Of a stretch of 64,000 bases of DNA, positions 1 to 7,818 are shown piece after piece. The stretch's first letter is position 1. Each line of letters opens with the position of its first letter. Source of the stretch: Cetobacterium sp050033475 (GTDB lineage: Bacteria; Fusobacteriota; Fusobacteriia; Fusobacteriales; Fusobacteriaceae); NCBI RefSeq assembly GCF_050033475.1, contig NZ_CP188320.1, positions 1-64,000 of the forward strand. Reading direction: 5' to 3'. A program made the position numbers and the translations under genes. The notes under the pieces are model-generated. The model saw only the letters and a program-made list of their open reading frames with translations. It searched no databases and was not told the origin of the DNA.

Positions 1-37
1 AAGCCTCCTAAGAGACTTTTCATCTTCCAATTCTTCA

Positions 38-82
38 ATCAAACAAAACATAAGGGTATCATCATTATAACTGATGATACCC
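38..82 (-). terminator. Rho-independent terminator of the small-protein pair
   Basis: An 11-bp perfect stem (54-64 with 72-82) has a 7-nt loop. Read on the minus strand it is followed by a T-rich stretch. It lies just downstream of the minus-strand genes at 141-691 and probably ends their transcript. The U-tract is interrupted, so termination efficiency is uncertain. Confidence 0.6.
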
Positions 83-140
83 CATATTGAAAATATATAT
101 TATATATACTTTTATTTATTAAAATTATACAAGAAAAAAA

Positions 141-389
141 TTATTTTTTCTTTTTCCTCCTTAAAAATATATATAATGCAATATATGATGGCAAAATTAA
201 TATTAATATACTTATTATTATCCCTAACCAAATAGGAATACCAAATCCAAAAGACAAGGTAAAAGAAATTCCACTTACAATATCAATTGGATTTCCTAAT
301 AAATGTCCATGGCCATCTCCTAATAATTTTGTCAATACAATAATATTTAATACAAATGGTAGTAATATTAGCAATATACTTTTCAGCAT
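141..389 (-). CDS. Small membrane protein, unknown function
   Basis: This 82-residue protein has an N-terminal hydrophobic segment (about residues 3-20), a middle loop containing GDGHGH and a second strongly hydrophobic segment (about 47-75), and it ends in a run of Arg/Lys. That is a two-helix inner-membrane protein with a basic cytosolic tail. The start at 389 is chosen because a strong GAGGAGG ribosome site lies just upstream; a longer reading to 416 would place that site inside the gene. The DUF1413-like gene at 431-691 lies upstream on the same strand, so the two may be co-transcribed. I do not recognise the family, and membrane location is the only safe statement. Confidence 0.6.
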   Translation of the reverse strand: MLKSILLILLPFVLNIIVLTKLLGDGHGHLLGNPIDIVSGISFTLSFGFGIPIWLGIIISILILILPSYIALYIFLRRKKKK

Positions 390-430
390 TATATCCTCCT
401 CTATCATTGGTATCAATATTATATCATATA

Positions 431-691
431 TTAAACTTTTTTATATTTTTGATATCCCATTCCTGTATTATCAATTACTTCAATACTTTCAATTCTTTTT
501 ACAGCCAAATAAAATCTAGTACTTAATTTTGATTTTAAAGAATTTTCTATATTTTTCCAATAATGACCTTTAAATAAATCTTTTAATAAAAAAACTGCTC
601 CCTTTTCTACTAAATTAATTTCCTCCATAGCTTCTTCTAATAATTTTTCTAATTCCTTTTCATATAATTCTTGTTCTAAGTGACTTCTCAT
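431..691 (-). CDS. Small DUF1413-like protein
   Basis: The 86-residue protein starts with a highly charged helix rich in Glu/Lys/Leu (about residues 4-30). A compact part follows containing GAVFLLKDLFKGHYWKNI and then RFYLAVKRIESIEVID. The pattern of a deeply buried DLF, a Trp, and a later RF-V-KR strand resembles the DUF1413 family, whose function is unknown; this match is from memory of the family pattern and is moderate. A clear AGGAGG ribosome site precedes the ATG. There is no signal peptide or membrane segment, so it is probably cytoplasmic. It precedes the small membrane protein at 141-389. Confidence 0.6.
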   Translation of the reverse strand: MRSHLEQELYEKELEKLLEEAMEEINLVEKGAVFLLKDLFKGHYWKNIENSLKSKLSTRFYLAVKRIESIEVIDNTGMGYQKYKKV

Positions 692-791
692 TTACTAACC
701 TCCTGCAAATGATTTTTGTAATAGTTATTTTATATTTAGTATATTTCATAAATATATTTTTTGCAAACTATAAAATATATAAATATATATA

Positions 792-829
792 AAAATAAAA
801 AAACCTTTAAATCCTAAGATCTAAAGGTT
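792..829 (-). terminator. Terminator after the orphan ABC ATPase
   Basis: An 8-bp stem (802-809 with 822-829) continues on the minus strand into seven T residues. It lies 6 nt past the stop codon of the ABC ATPase gene. Confidence 0.75.
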
Positions 830-835
830 ACTTTT

Positions 836-1543
836 TTATATAAGATCAATCTGAGTATCGTAAACTCTCTGTAAATTATCTTTATTAAAAACTTCTGAAC
901 ATCCAAAAGCTAATTGCTTTCCATTTTTTAGTAGAAGATATTTATCTCCTAAATTTTTTGCAAAGTTTATATCATTAACCACAGCTATCATTATAGAATT
1001 TTCTTTATTTATTTTTTTTCTTATAAACTCTAAAACATTTGTAGAAGTTTTTAAATCTAAATCACATAATAAATCATCTACAACATATATTGAAGCTTCT
1101 TGGCATAAAGTTCTTGCAATATTAACTTTTTTTCTCTCACCTTTACTTAAAGTTGATATCGAACGATGCTTTAACTTATTTAAATCTAAAATATTTAAAA
1201 TATGCTCAACTGCATAAATATCTTCATTTGTTTCTTTCCATTTCATAAATGGTATTCTGACATTCATACATTCCTCATATATGGTAGAGTTATTCTCACT
1301 CATATCTTGACACATATATGCAATATGTTGAACTTTTTGAAGATTACTCAATTTTGACAAATCTATATTTTTAAAAAATAATTCTCCATCAAATTTATTA
1401 GCTCCTATTATCGATTTTACTAATGATGTTTTTCCAGAACCTGTATCCCCTATTACTGTTAGAATTTCACCACTATTTAGTTCGAATTTTATGTCTTCTA
1501 ATTTAAAATCTCCTTTTGAATAATATTTTAAATTTAATTTCAT
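836..1543 (-). CDS. ABC transporter ATP-binding protein, FecE/BtuD-like, degenerate catalytic site
   Basis: The 235-residue single ABC domain has Walker A GDTGSGKTS (residues 32-40), Q-loop Gln79, and signature LSKGE (132-136). Walker B ends DD (156-157), where the normal catalytic residue is Glu. At the H-loop the switch position reads VVND (Asn190 instead of His). The C-terminal half, with LLLKNGKQLAFG and then EVF...NLQRVYD, resembles siderophore/cobalamin importer ATPases. No permease or binding protein lies next to it, so it is an orphan in this window. The start follows a GAGGGGG ribosome site. The two substitutions suggest slow or altered ATP turnover, or an ATP-gated role other than import; that part is inference. 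It is unlikely to be the missing ATPase of the sugar importer at 24-26 kb, because sugar ATPases of that class carry a C-terminal OB-fold extension. Confidence 0.8.
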   Translation of the reverse strand: MKLNLKYYSKGDFKLEDIKFELNSGEILTVIGDTGSGKTSLVKSIIGANKFDGELFFKNIDLSKLSNLQKVQHIAYMCQDMSENNSTIYEECMNVRIPFMKWKETNEDIYAVEHILNILDLNKLKHRSISTLSKGERKKVNIARTLCQEASIYVVDDLLCDLDLKTSTNVLEFIRKKINKENSIMIAVVNDINFAKNLGDKYLLLKNGKQLAFGCSEVFNKDNLQRVYDTQIDLI

Positions 1544-1692
1544 GCATTATCCCCCTCTTAAAACTTTCTCCTATATAAATATAACCTTTTTTAAACATAT
1601 AGTCAATAAATAGAATTATTTATTTTATATATTTTTTTAACTTTTTAAATTAAGAATTTTTAAAAAAAATTCCTTAAACTATTTATATACAC

Positions 1693-1721
1693 TTGTAATA
1701 ATTTCTGAGTACATATATAAT
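1693..1721 (+). promoter_or_regulatory. Sigma70-type promoter of comB
   Basis: TTGTAA (1693-1698) and TATAAT (1716-1721) are separated by exactly 17 bp, about 40 nt upstream of the comB start. Confidence 0.65.
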
Positions 1722-1761
1722 ATAAATATCTTTTTTTTAATATTTTTTATGAGGTGAAAAT

Positions 1762-2466
1762 ATGAAAGTAACTATATTAGCATCGGCTAAGGAAGCCACA
1801 AAAGAAAATACCCAAGGAAAAACAGCAATTGTTATTGATGTATTAAGAGCTACATCTGTAATGATAACAGCCCTTGAAAATGGAGCTAAAAGAATTTATC
1901 CTTTTTCAACCATTGAAGAAACTATTGAAAGAAGTAAGTCATCTTCTAATTTTTTATTATCCGGAGAAAGAAACGGTTTAAAAGTTGATGGATTCGATTT
2001 AGGAAATTCTCCTCTAGACTATACCCCAGATGTTGTTAGAGATAAAGAAATTTTTATGACAACTAGTAATGGTACAAGAGCAATTGAAAATTCTAAATTT
2101 GCTAAAGATTTATTTATTGCATCTTATTTAAATATTACCGCCATAACAAAAAAAATTCTAGAGCTAAATAATGATACTGTAATTGTTTGTGCTGGAACTA
2201 ATAATGAATACTCATTAGATGATATGCTTTGTGCTGGTCTTATTGTTAAGGAATTAACTAAATTTACAACTTTAGAACTTCCAGATTTTTCTATTGCAGC
2301 TTTAAGAATTGCTCAATTAGATCTACCTGTAAAAAAAATTCTAGCTGGAAGTAAACATTTTGAATATTTAAAATCTATTGGTTATGAAAGAGATTTATAC
2401 TATTGTTGTTCAAGAGATAATTCTTCTTTAACTCCTAAATATACAAACGGAATAATTGAAAGATAA
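1762..2466 (+). CDS. comB: 2-phosphosulfolactate phosphatase family protein (ComB)
   Basis: At 234 residues this matches the usual ComB length. It carries the family landmarks AIVIDVLRATSVM near residue 25, LSGERNGLKVDGFDLGNSP near 67-85, TTSNGTRAI near 101 and the later VIVCAGTNN segment. ComB is a Mg-dependent acid phosphatase that converts 2-phosphosulfolactate to sulfolactate, a step in coenzyme M synthesis in methanogens. No ComA or ComC gene is nearby, so the physiological substrate here is uncertain; a different phosphate ester or a sulfolactate-related role is possible. It has a GAGGTG ribosome site and its own good promoter, and appears to be a single-gene unit. Confidence 0.85.
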   Translation: MKVTILASAKEATKENTQGKTAIVIDVLRATSVMITALENGAKRIYPFSTIEETIERSKSSSNFLLSGERNGLKVDGFDLGNSPLDYTPDVVRDKEIFMTTSNGTRAIENSKFAKDLFIASYLNITAITKKILELNNDTVIVCAGTNNEYSLDDMLCAGLIVKELTKFTTLELPDFSIAALRIAQLDLPVKKILAGSKHFEYLKSIGYERDLYYCCSRDNSSLTPKYTNGIIER

Positions 2467-2553
2467 TTTTTATTTTTTAAAAGGAATTTTTTTGATTATT
2501 AAGAATAGAAAAATATGATGCGATTTACATATACACAATTAGGAGGATTTTTT

Positions 2554-3297
2554 ATGAAAAGATTAGCACTAATGTTATCAAGTATTTTAGTTTTATCTTC
2601 ACTTGCTTCTGCAAAAGAAATTGCTGCTAGACCAGAAATTTCTAAAGAAGTTGTTGCTGAGCCTGTTGTTGTTCAAGAAGAAGTTGTTGAAGTAGCTCCA
2701 GTAGTTACTCCTGCACCTGTAATTACTCCTGAATCTTATATTACTTTAAGAGTTGGAGCTGATTTTGCTACAAGATATAAAAAAGCTACATTTGCTGATG
2801 CTCTTGAAGCAAGAAATGTAAATGACAAATCTGGAGATGACTGGGGTGGAGAAGTTGCTCTTGAATATTTAAGAGAAATTTCTGATTCTAATTTCTTAGT
2901 TGGAGGAGGTTTAGCTTACCAAAGACATGCTGATGTAAAATCTGCTAATAACAGTTGGTCAGTTGGAAGATATGACTCTATACCTGTTTATGTAACTGGT
3001 AAATATTTAATTACTAACTGGGATGGATTTAAACCTTATGTTAAAGCTGACTTAGGATATTCATTCAATACAAAAAGTGGAGACTTTAATTATAAAACAA
3101 ATGATCAAGACTTTGGATCTGGAAAAATTAAAGATGGTATGTACTATGGAGCTGGTTTAGGTGTTGAATATAATAACTGGACTGCAGATGTTATGTATAA
3201 AGTAAATACAGCTAAATTAGATATGAGTAATTCTGGATCTGAAAAAATGGATTACTCTAGAGTAACTTTATCTCTAGGTTATAAATTCAATTTATAA
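2554..3297 (+). CDS. Outer membrane beta-barrel protein (paralog 1)
   Basis: This is a 247-residue precursor. A Sec signal peptide (about residues 1-20, ending in ASA) is followed by a linker to about residue 65 that is almost entirely Val, Glu, Pro, Ala and Thr. The rest has the alternating aromatic/polar pattern of an 8- to 10-strand barrel, with conserved pieces GGGLAYQRHADVK, YDSIPVYVTGKY, YVKADLGYSFNTK and GAGLGVEYNNWTADVMYK, ending in a GYKFNL strand. The start at 2554 is set by the AGGAGG site; the in-frame ATG 39 nt upstream would bury that site. It is a tandem paralog of the next gene. The family resembles small OmpA-like/OmpW-like barrels of fusobacteria; substrate or ligand is unknown. 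Confidence 0.85.
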   Translation: MKRLALMLSSILVLSSLASAKEIAARPEISKEVVAEPVVVQEEVVEVAPVVTPAPVITPESYITLRVGADFATRYKKATFADALEARNVNDKSGDDWGGEVALEYLREISDSNFLVGGGLAYQRHADVKSANNSWSVGRYDSIPVYVTGKYLITNWDGFKPYVKADLGYSFNTKSGDFNYKTNDQDFGSGKIKDGMYYGAGLGVEYNNWTADVMYKVNTAKLDMSNSGSEKMDYSRVTLSLGYKFNL

Positions 3298-3328
3298 TAT
3301 ATAATTAAATTCTTTCAATAAAATTTTG

Positions 3329-3361
3329 GAGATTTGATATTTTTATCAAATCTCTTTTTTT
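3329..3361 (+). terminator. Terminator after barrel paralog 1
   Basis: An 11-bp perfect stem (3329-3339 with 3344-3354) has a 4-nt loop and is followed by seven T residues. Confidence 0.85.
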
Positions 3362-3431
3362 ATATAAAGGATTTTTCATTCCATTGGCGAATATAAAGGT
3401 AATTTGATTCTTTTGTTAGGAGGCATGATTT

Positions 3432-4154
3432 ATGAAAAAAACAATTTATTTATTATCAAGCATTCTTTTATTAAGTACATCCGTTTATGCAAAAGAAATG
3501 GCTGTTAAGCCAACTTCATCAAAGGAAATGGTTGAAGTTCCTGTAGCTGCAGTTGAAGAAGTAGTAGTTGCTCCTGCACCTATTCCTGTTCCTGTAGATA
3601 GAACTTATTTAAATCTTAGAATTGGAGGAGATATTTCTCCTAGATACGATGCTATAAAATTTGCTGATGAAAAATTAAATTCTAAATCTGCTAAGGATTG
3701 GGGAGGAGAAATTGCAGTTGAACTTATGCATCAGTTATGGGGAAGTAATTTCGATGCCGGTCTAGGTGTAGCTTATCAAAGACATGCTGGTGTTAAAAAA
3801 GCTTTTTCTGAAGATGATATAACAAGATATGACTCTATTCCTATTTATGCTACTGCTAGATATAATGTAGGAGATTGGAATGGATGGACTCCATATGTTA
3901 AAGCTGATATTGGATATTCATTTAACTTAAAAGATCACTCTATTAAAATAGCTGACCAAAATATATCTACAAAAATTAAAAATGGAATGTATTGGGGAGC
4001 TGGTCTAGGTGTTGAATATTACAACTGGACTGCTGATATTATGTATAAAATGAATACTGCGAAAGCAAAATTAAATGATGGTATAGACTCTTCATCATCT
4101 GACTTTGATTACGGAAGAGTAACATTGTCTGTTGGTTATGCATTTGATTTATAA
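3432..4154 (+). CDS. Outer membrane beta-barrel protein (paralog 2)
   Basis: This 240-residue precursor has a Sec signal peptide ending near YAKE (about residue 20). A Pro/Val/Glu/Ala linker to about residue 58 leads into a barrel domain collinear with the preceding protein: GLGVAYQRHAGVK, RYDSIPIYATARY, YVKADIGYSFNLK and GAGLGVEYYNWTADIMYK, closing with GYAFDL. The two genes are a tandem duplication, each with its own terminator and its own AGGAGG site, so they can be expressed independently. The acidic proline-rich linker between signal and barrel may span periplasm or peptidoglycan; that is inference. No periplasmic OmpA-type peptidoglycan-binding domain is present. Confidence 0.85.
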   Translation: MKKTIYLLSSILLLSTSVYAKEMAVKPTSSKEMVEVPVAAVEEVVVAPAPIPVPVDRTYLNLRIGGDISPRYDAIKFADEKLNSKSAKDWGGEIAVELMHQLWGSNFDAGLGVAYQRHAGVKKAFSEDDITRYDSIPIYATARYNVGDWNGWTPYVKADIGYSFNLKDHSIKIADQNISTKIKNGMYWGAGLGVEYYNWTADIMYKMNTAKAKLNDGIDSSSSDFDYGRVTLSVGYAFDL

Positions 4155-4166
4155 TTTAATATAAAG

Positions 4167-4196
4167 AAAAGGTCCTTCATTGGAAGGACCTTTTTT
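4167..4196. terminator. Bidirectional terminator between barrel paralog 2 and UPF0371 gene
   Basis: An 8-bp G/C-rich stem (4171-4178 with 4183-4190) is flanked by A4 and T6, serving both convergent genes. Confidence 0.85.
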
Positions 4197-4197
4197 A

Positions 4198-5706
4198 TTA
4201 CTCATTATAATATAAGTTTACAGTTGGGAATACTGGATCACAAGTTACGTCTACTCCTAATTTTCTTAGAGTTTGCTCATCACTTTTTCCAATTATACTT
4301 GTTGAATGCATTTGAGCACCTTTTAACATTGATAATTTATCCATTGCCACCTGTGCTAAAGGATTAGCTGATGCAGAAATAGTTAAAGCTATCAATAATT
4401 CTTCAGATGTTAATCCAACTGATTTACTTTGTAATGTTTTTGATTTTAAATGTAGAATTGGTTCAATTACAGATGGAGAAATTAAGTGTATTCCATCATT
4501 GATTCCTGCTACATATTTTAAAGAGTTGATTATTGCCGCTGCTGGTGCATCCATAATAGGAGATTTTTTTCCTGTTAAGATTGTTCCATCTGCAAGCTCA
4601 ATAGCAACTGATGAACAAATGTCTTTTTTATCATTTGTTCCTTTTTGTTTAGCTAAATGTTCTCTAGAAGCTGTAACAACTTTTCTATCTTCTTCTTTTA
4701 AGTTTAATTCTTCCATTATTAATCTAGCTCTTTGGTATGTTTCTTTATCTACATATCCTTTTTTATATTCACAACCTGTTTTAAAATATCTTCTAATAAT
4801 CTCTTGTTTAGAAGCTTCTCTTACAACTTCGTCGTCTGTTATTCCAAATCCTACTCTGTTTACTCCCATATCTGTTGGAGATTTATATACAGATTCTTTC
4901 CCTGTAATTTTTTCAATTATTCTTTTTAATACTGGGAATGCCTCAATGTCACGATTATAGTTAACAGCAGTTTCTCCATAATAATCTAAATGGAATGAAT
5001 CTATCATATTAACGTCTTTTAGGTCAACTGTAGCAGCTTCGTAAGCTATATTTAATGGATGTTTTAAAGGTACATTCCATACTGGGAATGTTTCAAATTT
5101 TGAATATCCAGCTACATTTCCTCTTCTATACTCATGATATAATTGGCTTAAACATGTTGCTAATTTTCCACTTCCTGGTCCTGGAGCAGTAACAACTACT
5201 ATTGGTTTACTTGTTTCGATATATGGATTCTTTCCATATCCTTCATCACTTACAATAGTATCTACATCTGTTGGGTAACCCTTTGTCGCTCTATGCTTAT
5301 AAACTTTAATTCCTCTACGCTCTAATTTATTTATAAACACTGTTGTTGCTGGTTGATCATCATATCTTGTTATTACAACACTATTTACTTCTAATTCTCT
5401 CTCTCTTAAATCATCTATTAATCTAAGAACATCCATGTCGTAAGTAATTCCAAAATCTCCTCTGATTTTGTTTCTTTCTATGTCTCCCGCATATACGCAT
5501 ATTACCACTTCAACTTTTTCTTTTAACTTTTGTAAAAGCTTTATTTTTGCATTTTCGTCAAATCCAGGTAATACTCTTTTTGCATGTAAATCATATAATA
5601 ATTTACCACCAAACTCTAAATAAAGTTTATCATAGTCATTAACTCTTTCAAGTATAAATTTTGACTGCTCCTCAAGATATTTGTTATGATCAAATCCTAT
5701 CTTCAT
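4198..5706 (-). CDS. UPF0371 / DUF1846 family protein
   Basis: The 502-residue protein matches the full length of the DUF1846 family (about 500 residues). It opens with KIGFDHNKYLEEQSKFI, followed by EFGGKLLYDLHAKRVLPGF. An internal nucleotide-binding-like segment reads VVVTAPGPGSGKLATCLSQLYHE (about residues 172-195), and PSVIEPILHLK comes later. The family is widespread in anaerobic Firmicutes and fusobacteria; structures exist but no reaction is established as far as I know. The GPGSGK loop suggests a phosphate-binding P-loop-like turn, which is inference. The start follows GAAGGAG. It is monocistronic, facing the barrel gene across a shared terminator. Confidence 0.9.
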   Translation of the reverse strand: MKIGFDHNKYLEEQSKFILERVNDYDKLYLEFGGKLLYDLHAKRVLPGFDENAKIKLLQKLKEKVEVVICVYAGDIERNKIRGDFGITYDMDVLRLIDDLRERELEVNSVVITRYDDQPATTVFINKLERRGIKVYKHRATKGYPTDVDTIVSDEGYGKNPYIETSKPIVVVTAPGPGSGKLATCLSQLYHEYRRGNVAGYSKFETFPVWNVPLKHPLNIAYEAATVDLKDVNMIDSFHLDYYGETAVNYNRDIEAFPVLKRIIEKITGKESVYKSPTDMGVNRVGFGITDDEVVREASKQEIIRRYFKTGCEYKKGYVDKETYQRARLIMEELNLKEEDRKVVTASREHLAKQKGTNDKKDICSSVAIELADGTILTGKKSPIMDAPAAAIINSLKYVAGINDGIHLISPSVIEPILHLKSKTLQSKSVGLTSEELLIALTISASANPLAQVAMDKLSMLKGAQMHSTSIIGKSDEQTLRKLGVDVTCDPVFPTVNLYYNE

Positions 5707-5792
5707 TACTAACTCCTTCTTTAATTATCGTTTCGTCAGAGCCTTTCCTGACTCTACATTCTATCATAGGTCATAATAAAAATCAAATTTTT

Positions 5793-5825
5793 TATAAAAA
5801 AATAGCTCTCATAAAAGAGAGCTAT
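5793..5825 (-). terminator. Terminator of the lipoprotein gene
   Basis: A 9-bp stem (5802-5810 with 5817-5825) is followed on the minus strand by seven T residues. Confidence 0.8.
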
Positions 5826-5832
5826 CTTGAAA

Positions 5833-6219
5833 TTACATATCTTTTTTTACGTCAGTTTTTACTTTTTCTGCTTCAGTTTTTACATCTGTAGTTGCTTTTT
5901 CTACATCTGATTTTATTACTTCTGCACCTTTATCTACTGCATTATCAACAGAAGATTCTGTACTTTCAGGAGCTACTTGTTCAACTGGAACTGCAACTGT
6001 TCCTTCTTCTATAACTGTTACATCTTCAACTACTGCTGGAGGATTAGTTTGTGCTTCCACTGCTGCTGCATTATCAGCTGTTGCTGTCGCAGGAGCTGGA
6101 GTTGTTGTTTGCTCTGTTTGAGTTGCTGCTGGTGCTGGTGTCTCCTCCTTTTTTCCTTCACATGCAAATAAAGAGAAAGCAAGTGTTAAGATAGCTAATA
6201 ATTTAAGTTTGTTTTTCAT
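5833..6219 (-). CDS. Small Ala/Pro/Thr-rich lipoprotein
   Basis: This is a 128-residue precursor with a lipoprotein signal peptide whose lipobox LFAC places the modified Cys at residue 20. The mature part is low complexity: a Pro/Ala/Thr/Gln region (about residues 28-65), then acidic Val/Glu segments. It ends with amphipathic repeats of the form K-x-x-V-E/K-T-D-V-K (about residues 100-128), which look like a short helical coiled region able to lie along a membrane or peptidoglycan. No enzymatic domain is present. A clear AGGAGG site supports the start. It diverges from pepT. Function is unknown; a structural envelope lipoprotein is the most reasonable guess. Confidence 0.75.
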   Translation of the reverse strand: MKNKLKLLAILTLAFSLFACEGKKEETPAPAATQTEQTTTPAPATATADNAAAVEAQTNPPAVVEDVTVIEEGTVAVPVEQVAPESTESSVDNAVDKGAEVIKSDVEKATTDVKTEAEKVKTDVKKDM

Positions 6220-6309
6220 AAAAAACCTCCTACATCTCGTTAATATTATAATATTTTAGCACAAATATTTAAATTTTTCTTCTTATTTATTAATTTTTTT
6301 TCATTTTTA

Positions 6310-6336
6310 TTGATATTTTAGTATTATTATTATAAT
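6310..6336 (+). promoter_or_regulatory. Candidate promoter of pepT
   Basis: TTGATA (6310-6315) and TATAAT (6331-6336) are separated by a short 15-bp spacer, in the divergent region upstream of pepT. The short spacer lowers confidence. Confidence 0.4.
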
Positions 6337-6371
6337 ATGAGTTATAGAAAACATTTTAAAGGAGGATTTAT

Positions 6372-7604
6372 ATGAATTATTTAGTTGATAAATTTTTAGA
6401 ATATGTAAAAATCGATACCACTTCTGATGAAGCATCTGAAACATGTCCAAGTACTTCTAAACAATTTAATCTAGCCAATATTATAATTGAAGATTTAAAA
6501 AATTTAGGTTTAGTTGATATATCCTTAGATAACAACGGATATATTATGGCAACATATCCTAGCAACTCTGATAAAAAAATTCCTACTATAGGATTTATTT
6601 CTCATATGGATACAGCTCCTTCTTTTAATGGTACAAATGTTAATCCACAGTTTGTTAAAAACTATAATGGTAAAGATATTATATTAAATAAAGAAAAAGA
6701 AATTGTAATGACAACTAAAGATTTCCCTGAATTAAAACAATATGTAGGACAAGATCTTATAACAACAGATGGAACATCACTTTTAGGTGCAGATGATAAG
6801 GCAGGTATTGTTGAGATTCTAACAGCACTAAAATATTTAAAAGAAAATCCTCAAATTAAACATGGAGATATAAGAATAGGTTTTACTCCTGATGAAGAAA
6901 TTGGAAGAGGTGCGAATCTTTTTGATGTAAATAAATTTGCTGCTCAATTTGCATATACTATTGATGGTGGAGAAATAGGAGAATTGGAATATGAAAATTT
7001 CAATGCAGCTTCTGCTAAAATTTCTATTCAAGGAAGAGATATCCATCCAGGTTCTGCAAAAAATAAAATGATTAATTCTCTTTTAATTGCAATCGAATTA
7101 AACTCTATGCTTCCTGTTAATGAAAGACCAGAATATACAGAAAGCTATGAAGGATTCTTTCTTTTAACAGATATGAGTGGTGACATTGAAAATACAAATT
7201 TAAATTATATAATTAGAGATCACTCCATGGAAAAATTTATAGAAAAGAAAAATTTATTAATTTCAATCGTTGATTTCTTAAAGATAAAATATAAAGATGC
7301 TAAAATAACTTTAGAATTAAAAGATAGCTATTATAATATGAAAGAAAAAATTGAACCTGTCATTCATATCATAGAATTAGCTAAAAAATCTATGGAAGAA
7401 ATTGGTATCACTCCTAATATTAAACCTATTAGAGGGGGAACTGATGGTGCTAGACTATCCTTTGAAGGTCTTCCTTGTCCTAATTTATTTACAGGTGGAC
7501 ATAATTTCCATGGTAAATTCGAATATATTCCTATTCAATCTATGGAAAAATCCGTTCAATTAATTGTTCAAATTATTTCAAATTTAGCAAAAGAAAATAA
7601 CTAA
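6372..7604 (+). CDS. pepT: Peptidase T, tripeptide aminopeptidase
   Basis: At 410 residues this is the normal size for PepT of the M20B family. The dinuclear zinc-site motifs are intact: SHMDTAPSFNG (first metal His and Asp), LLGADDKAGIVE (bridging Asp), TPDEEIGRGA (catalytic and ligand Glu), the TIDGGEIGELEYENFNAA stretch, and GGHNFHGKFEYIP near the C terminus. It removes the N-terminal residue from tripeptides in the cytoplasm, fitting a peptide-fermenting anaerobe. An AAGGAGG site precedes the ATG and a terminator follows closely, so it is a single-gene unit. Confidence 0.95.
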   Translation: MNYLVDKFLEYVKIDTTSDEASETCPSTSKQFNLANIIIEDLKNLGLVDISLDNNGYIMATYPSNSDKKIPTIGFISHMDTAPSFNGTNVNPQFVKNYNGKDIILNKEKEIVMTTKDFPELKQYVGQDLITTDGTSLLGADDKAGIVEILTALKYLKENPQIKHGDIRIGFTPDEEIGRGANLFDVNKFAAQFAYTIDGGEIGELEYENFNAASAKISIQGRDIHPGSAKNKMINSLLIAIELNSMLPVNERPEYTESYEGFFLLTDMSGDIENTNLNYIIRDHSMEKFIEKKNLLISIVDFLKIKYKDAKITLELKDSYYNMKEKIEPVIHIIELAKKSMEEIGITPNIKPIRGGTDGARLSFEGLPCPNLFTGGHNFHGKFEYIPIQSMEKSVQLIVQIISNLAKENN

Positions 7605-7612
7605 TAAATGAA

Positions 7613-7640
7613 AAAGAGGAGAATTAATCTCCTCTTTTTT
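7613..7640 (+). terminator. Terminator after pepT
   Basis: A 10-bp stem (7613-7622 with 7628-7637) has a 5-nt loop and is followed by T residues. Confidence 0.85.
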
Positions 7641-7725
7641 AGCTTAATCTAATAGAGTTTTTAGAATTACTTTTGAGGGGAGATAATTCTAAAAATTCTA
7701 ATTTGGTGGGGTTAGATACATAGCT
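7641..7725. other. Structured intergenic element, possible non-coding RNA
   Basis: Between two convergent genes there is a nested set of complementary segments. The inner part is a perfect 12-bp stem (7658-7669 with 7684-7695) with a 14-nt purine-rich loop. The outer pairings are 7647-7652 with 7712-7717 and 7641-7644 with 7722-7725. The intervening 7696-7711 is G-rich at its end. A second copy of the inner 3' arm (around 7693-7701) could pair with the same 5' arm. No ORF explains it. It resembles a folded RNA or a small mobile-element remnant; its identity is unknown. Confidence 0.4.
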
Positions 7726-7818
7726 CACTTAAAATATACTTTTAATTAATTTTTTTTTCAAGTTTTTTAATTAAAATTATTTTTTCATATACTATTGATA
7801 TAGTATATATTTTATATA

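Noticed and set aside
1..51. A short minus-strand reading frame beginning with ATG at 51 and running off the left edge
   Set aside because: Only 17 codons are visible, no ribosome site precedes it and the ATG lies in the U-tract of a terminator hairpin; a plus-strand gene end is equally possible.
836..1543. This ATPase as the missing energy subunit of the sugar importer
   Set aside because: It is about 235 residues, FecE/BtuD-like, lacks the C-terminal extension of MsmX/UgpC-type ATPases and has a damaged hydrolysis site.
4499..4960. Plus-strand reading frame of 153 codons opposite the UPF0371 gene
   Set aside because: Shadow of a well-supported minus-strand gene; no ribosome site and hydrophobic composition typical of antisense frames in AT-rich DNA.
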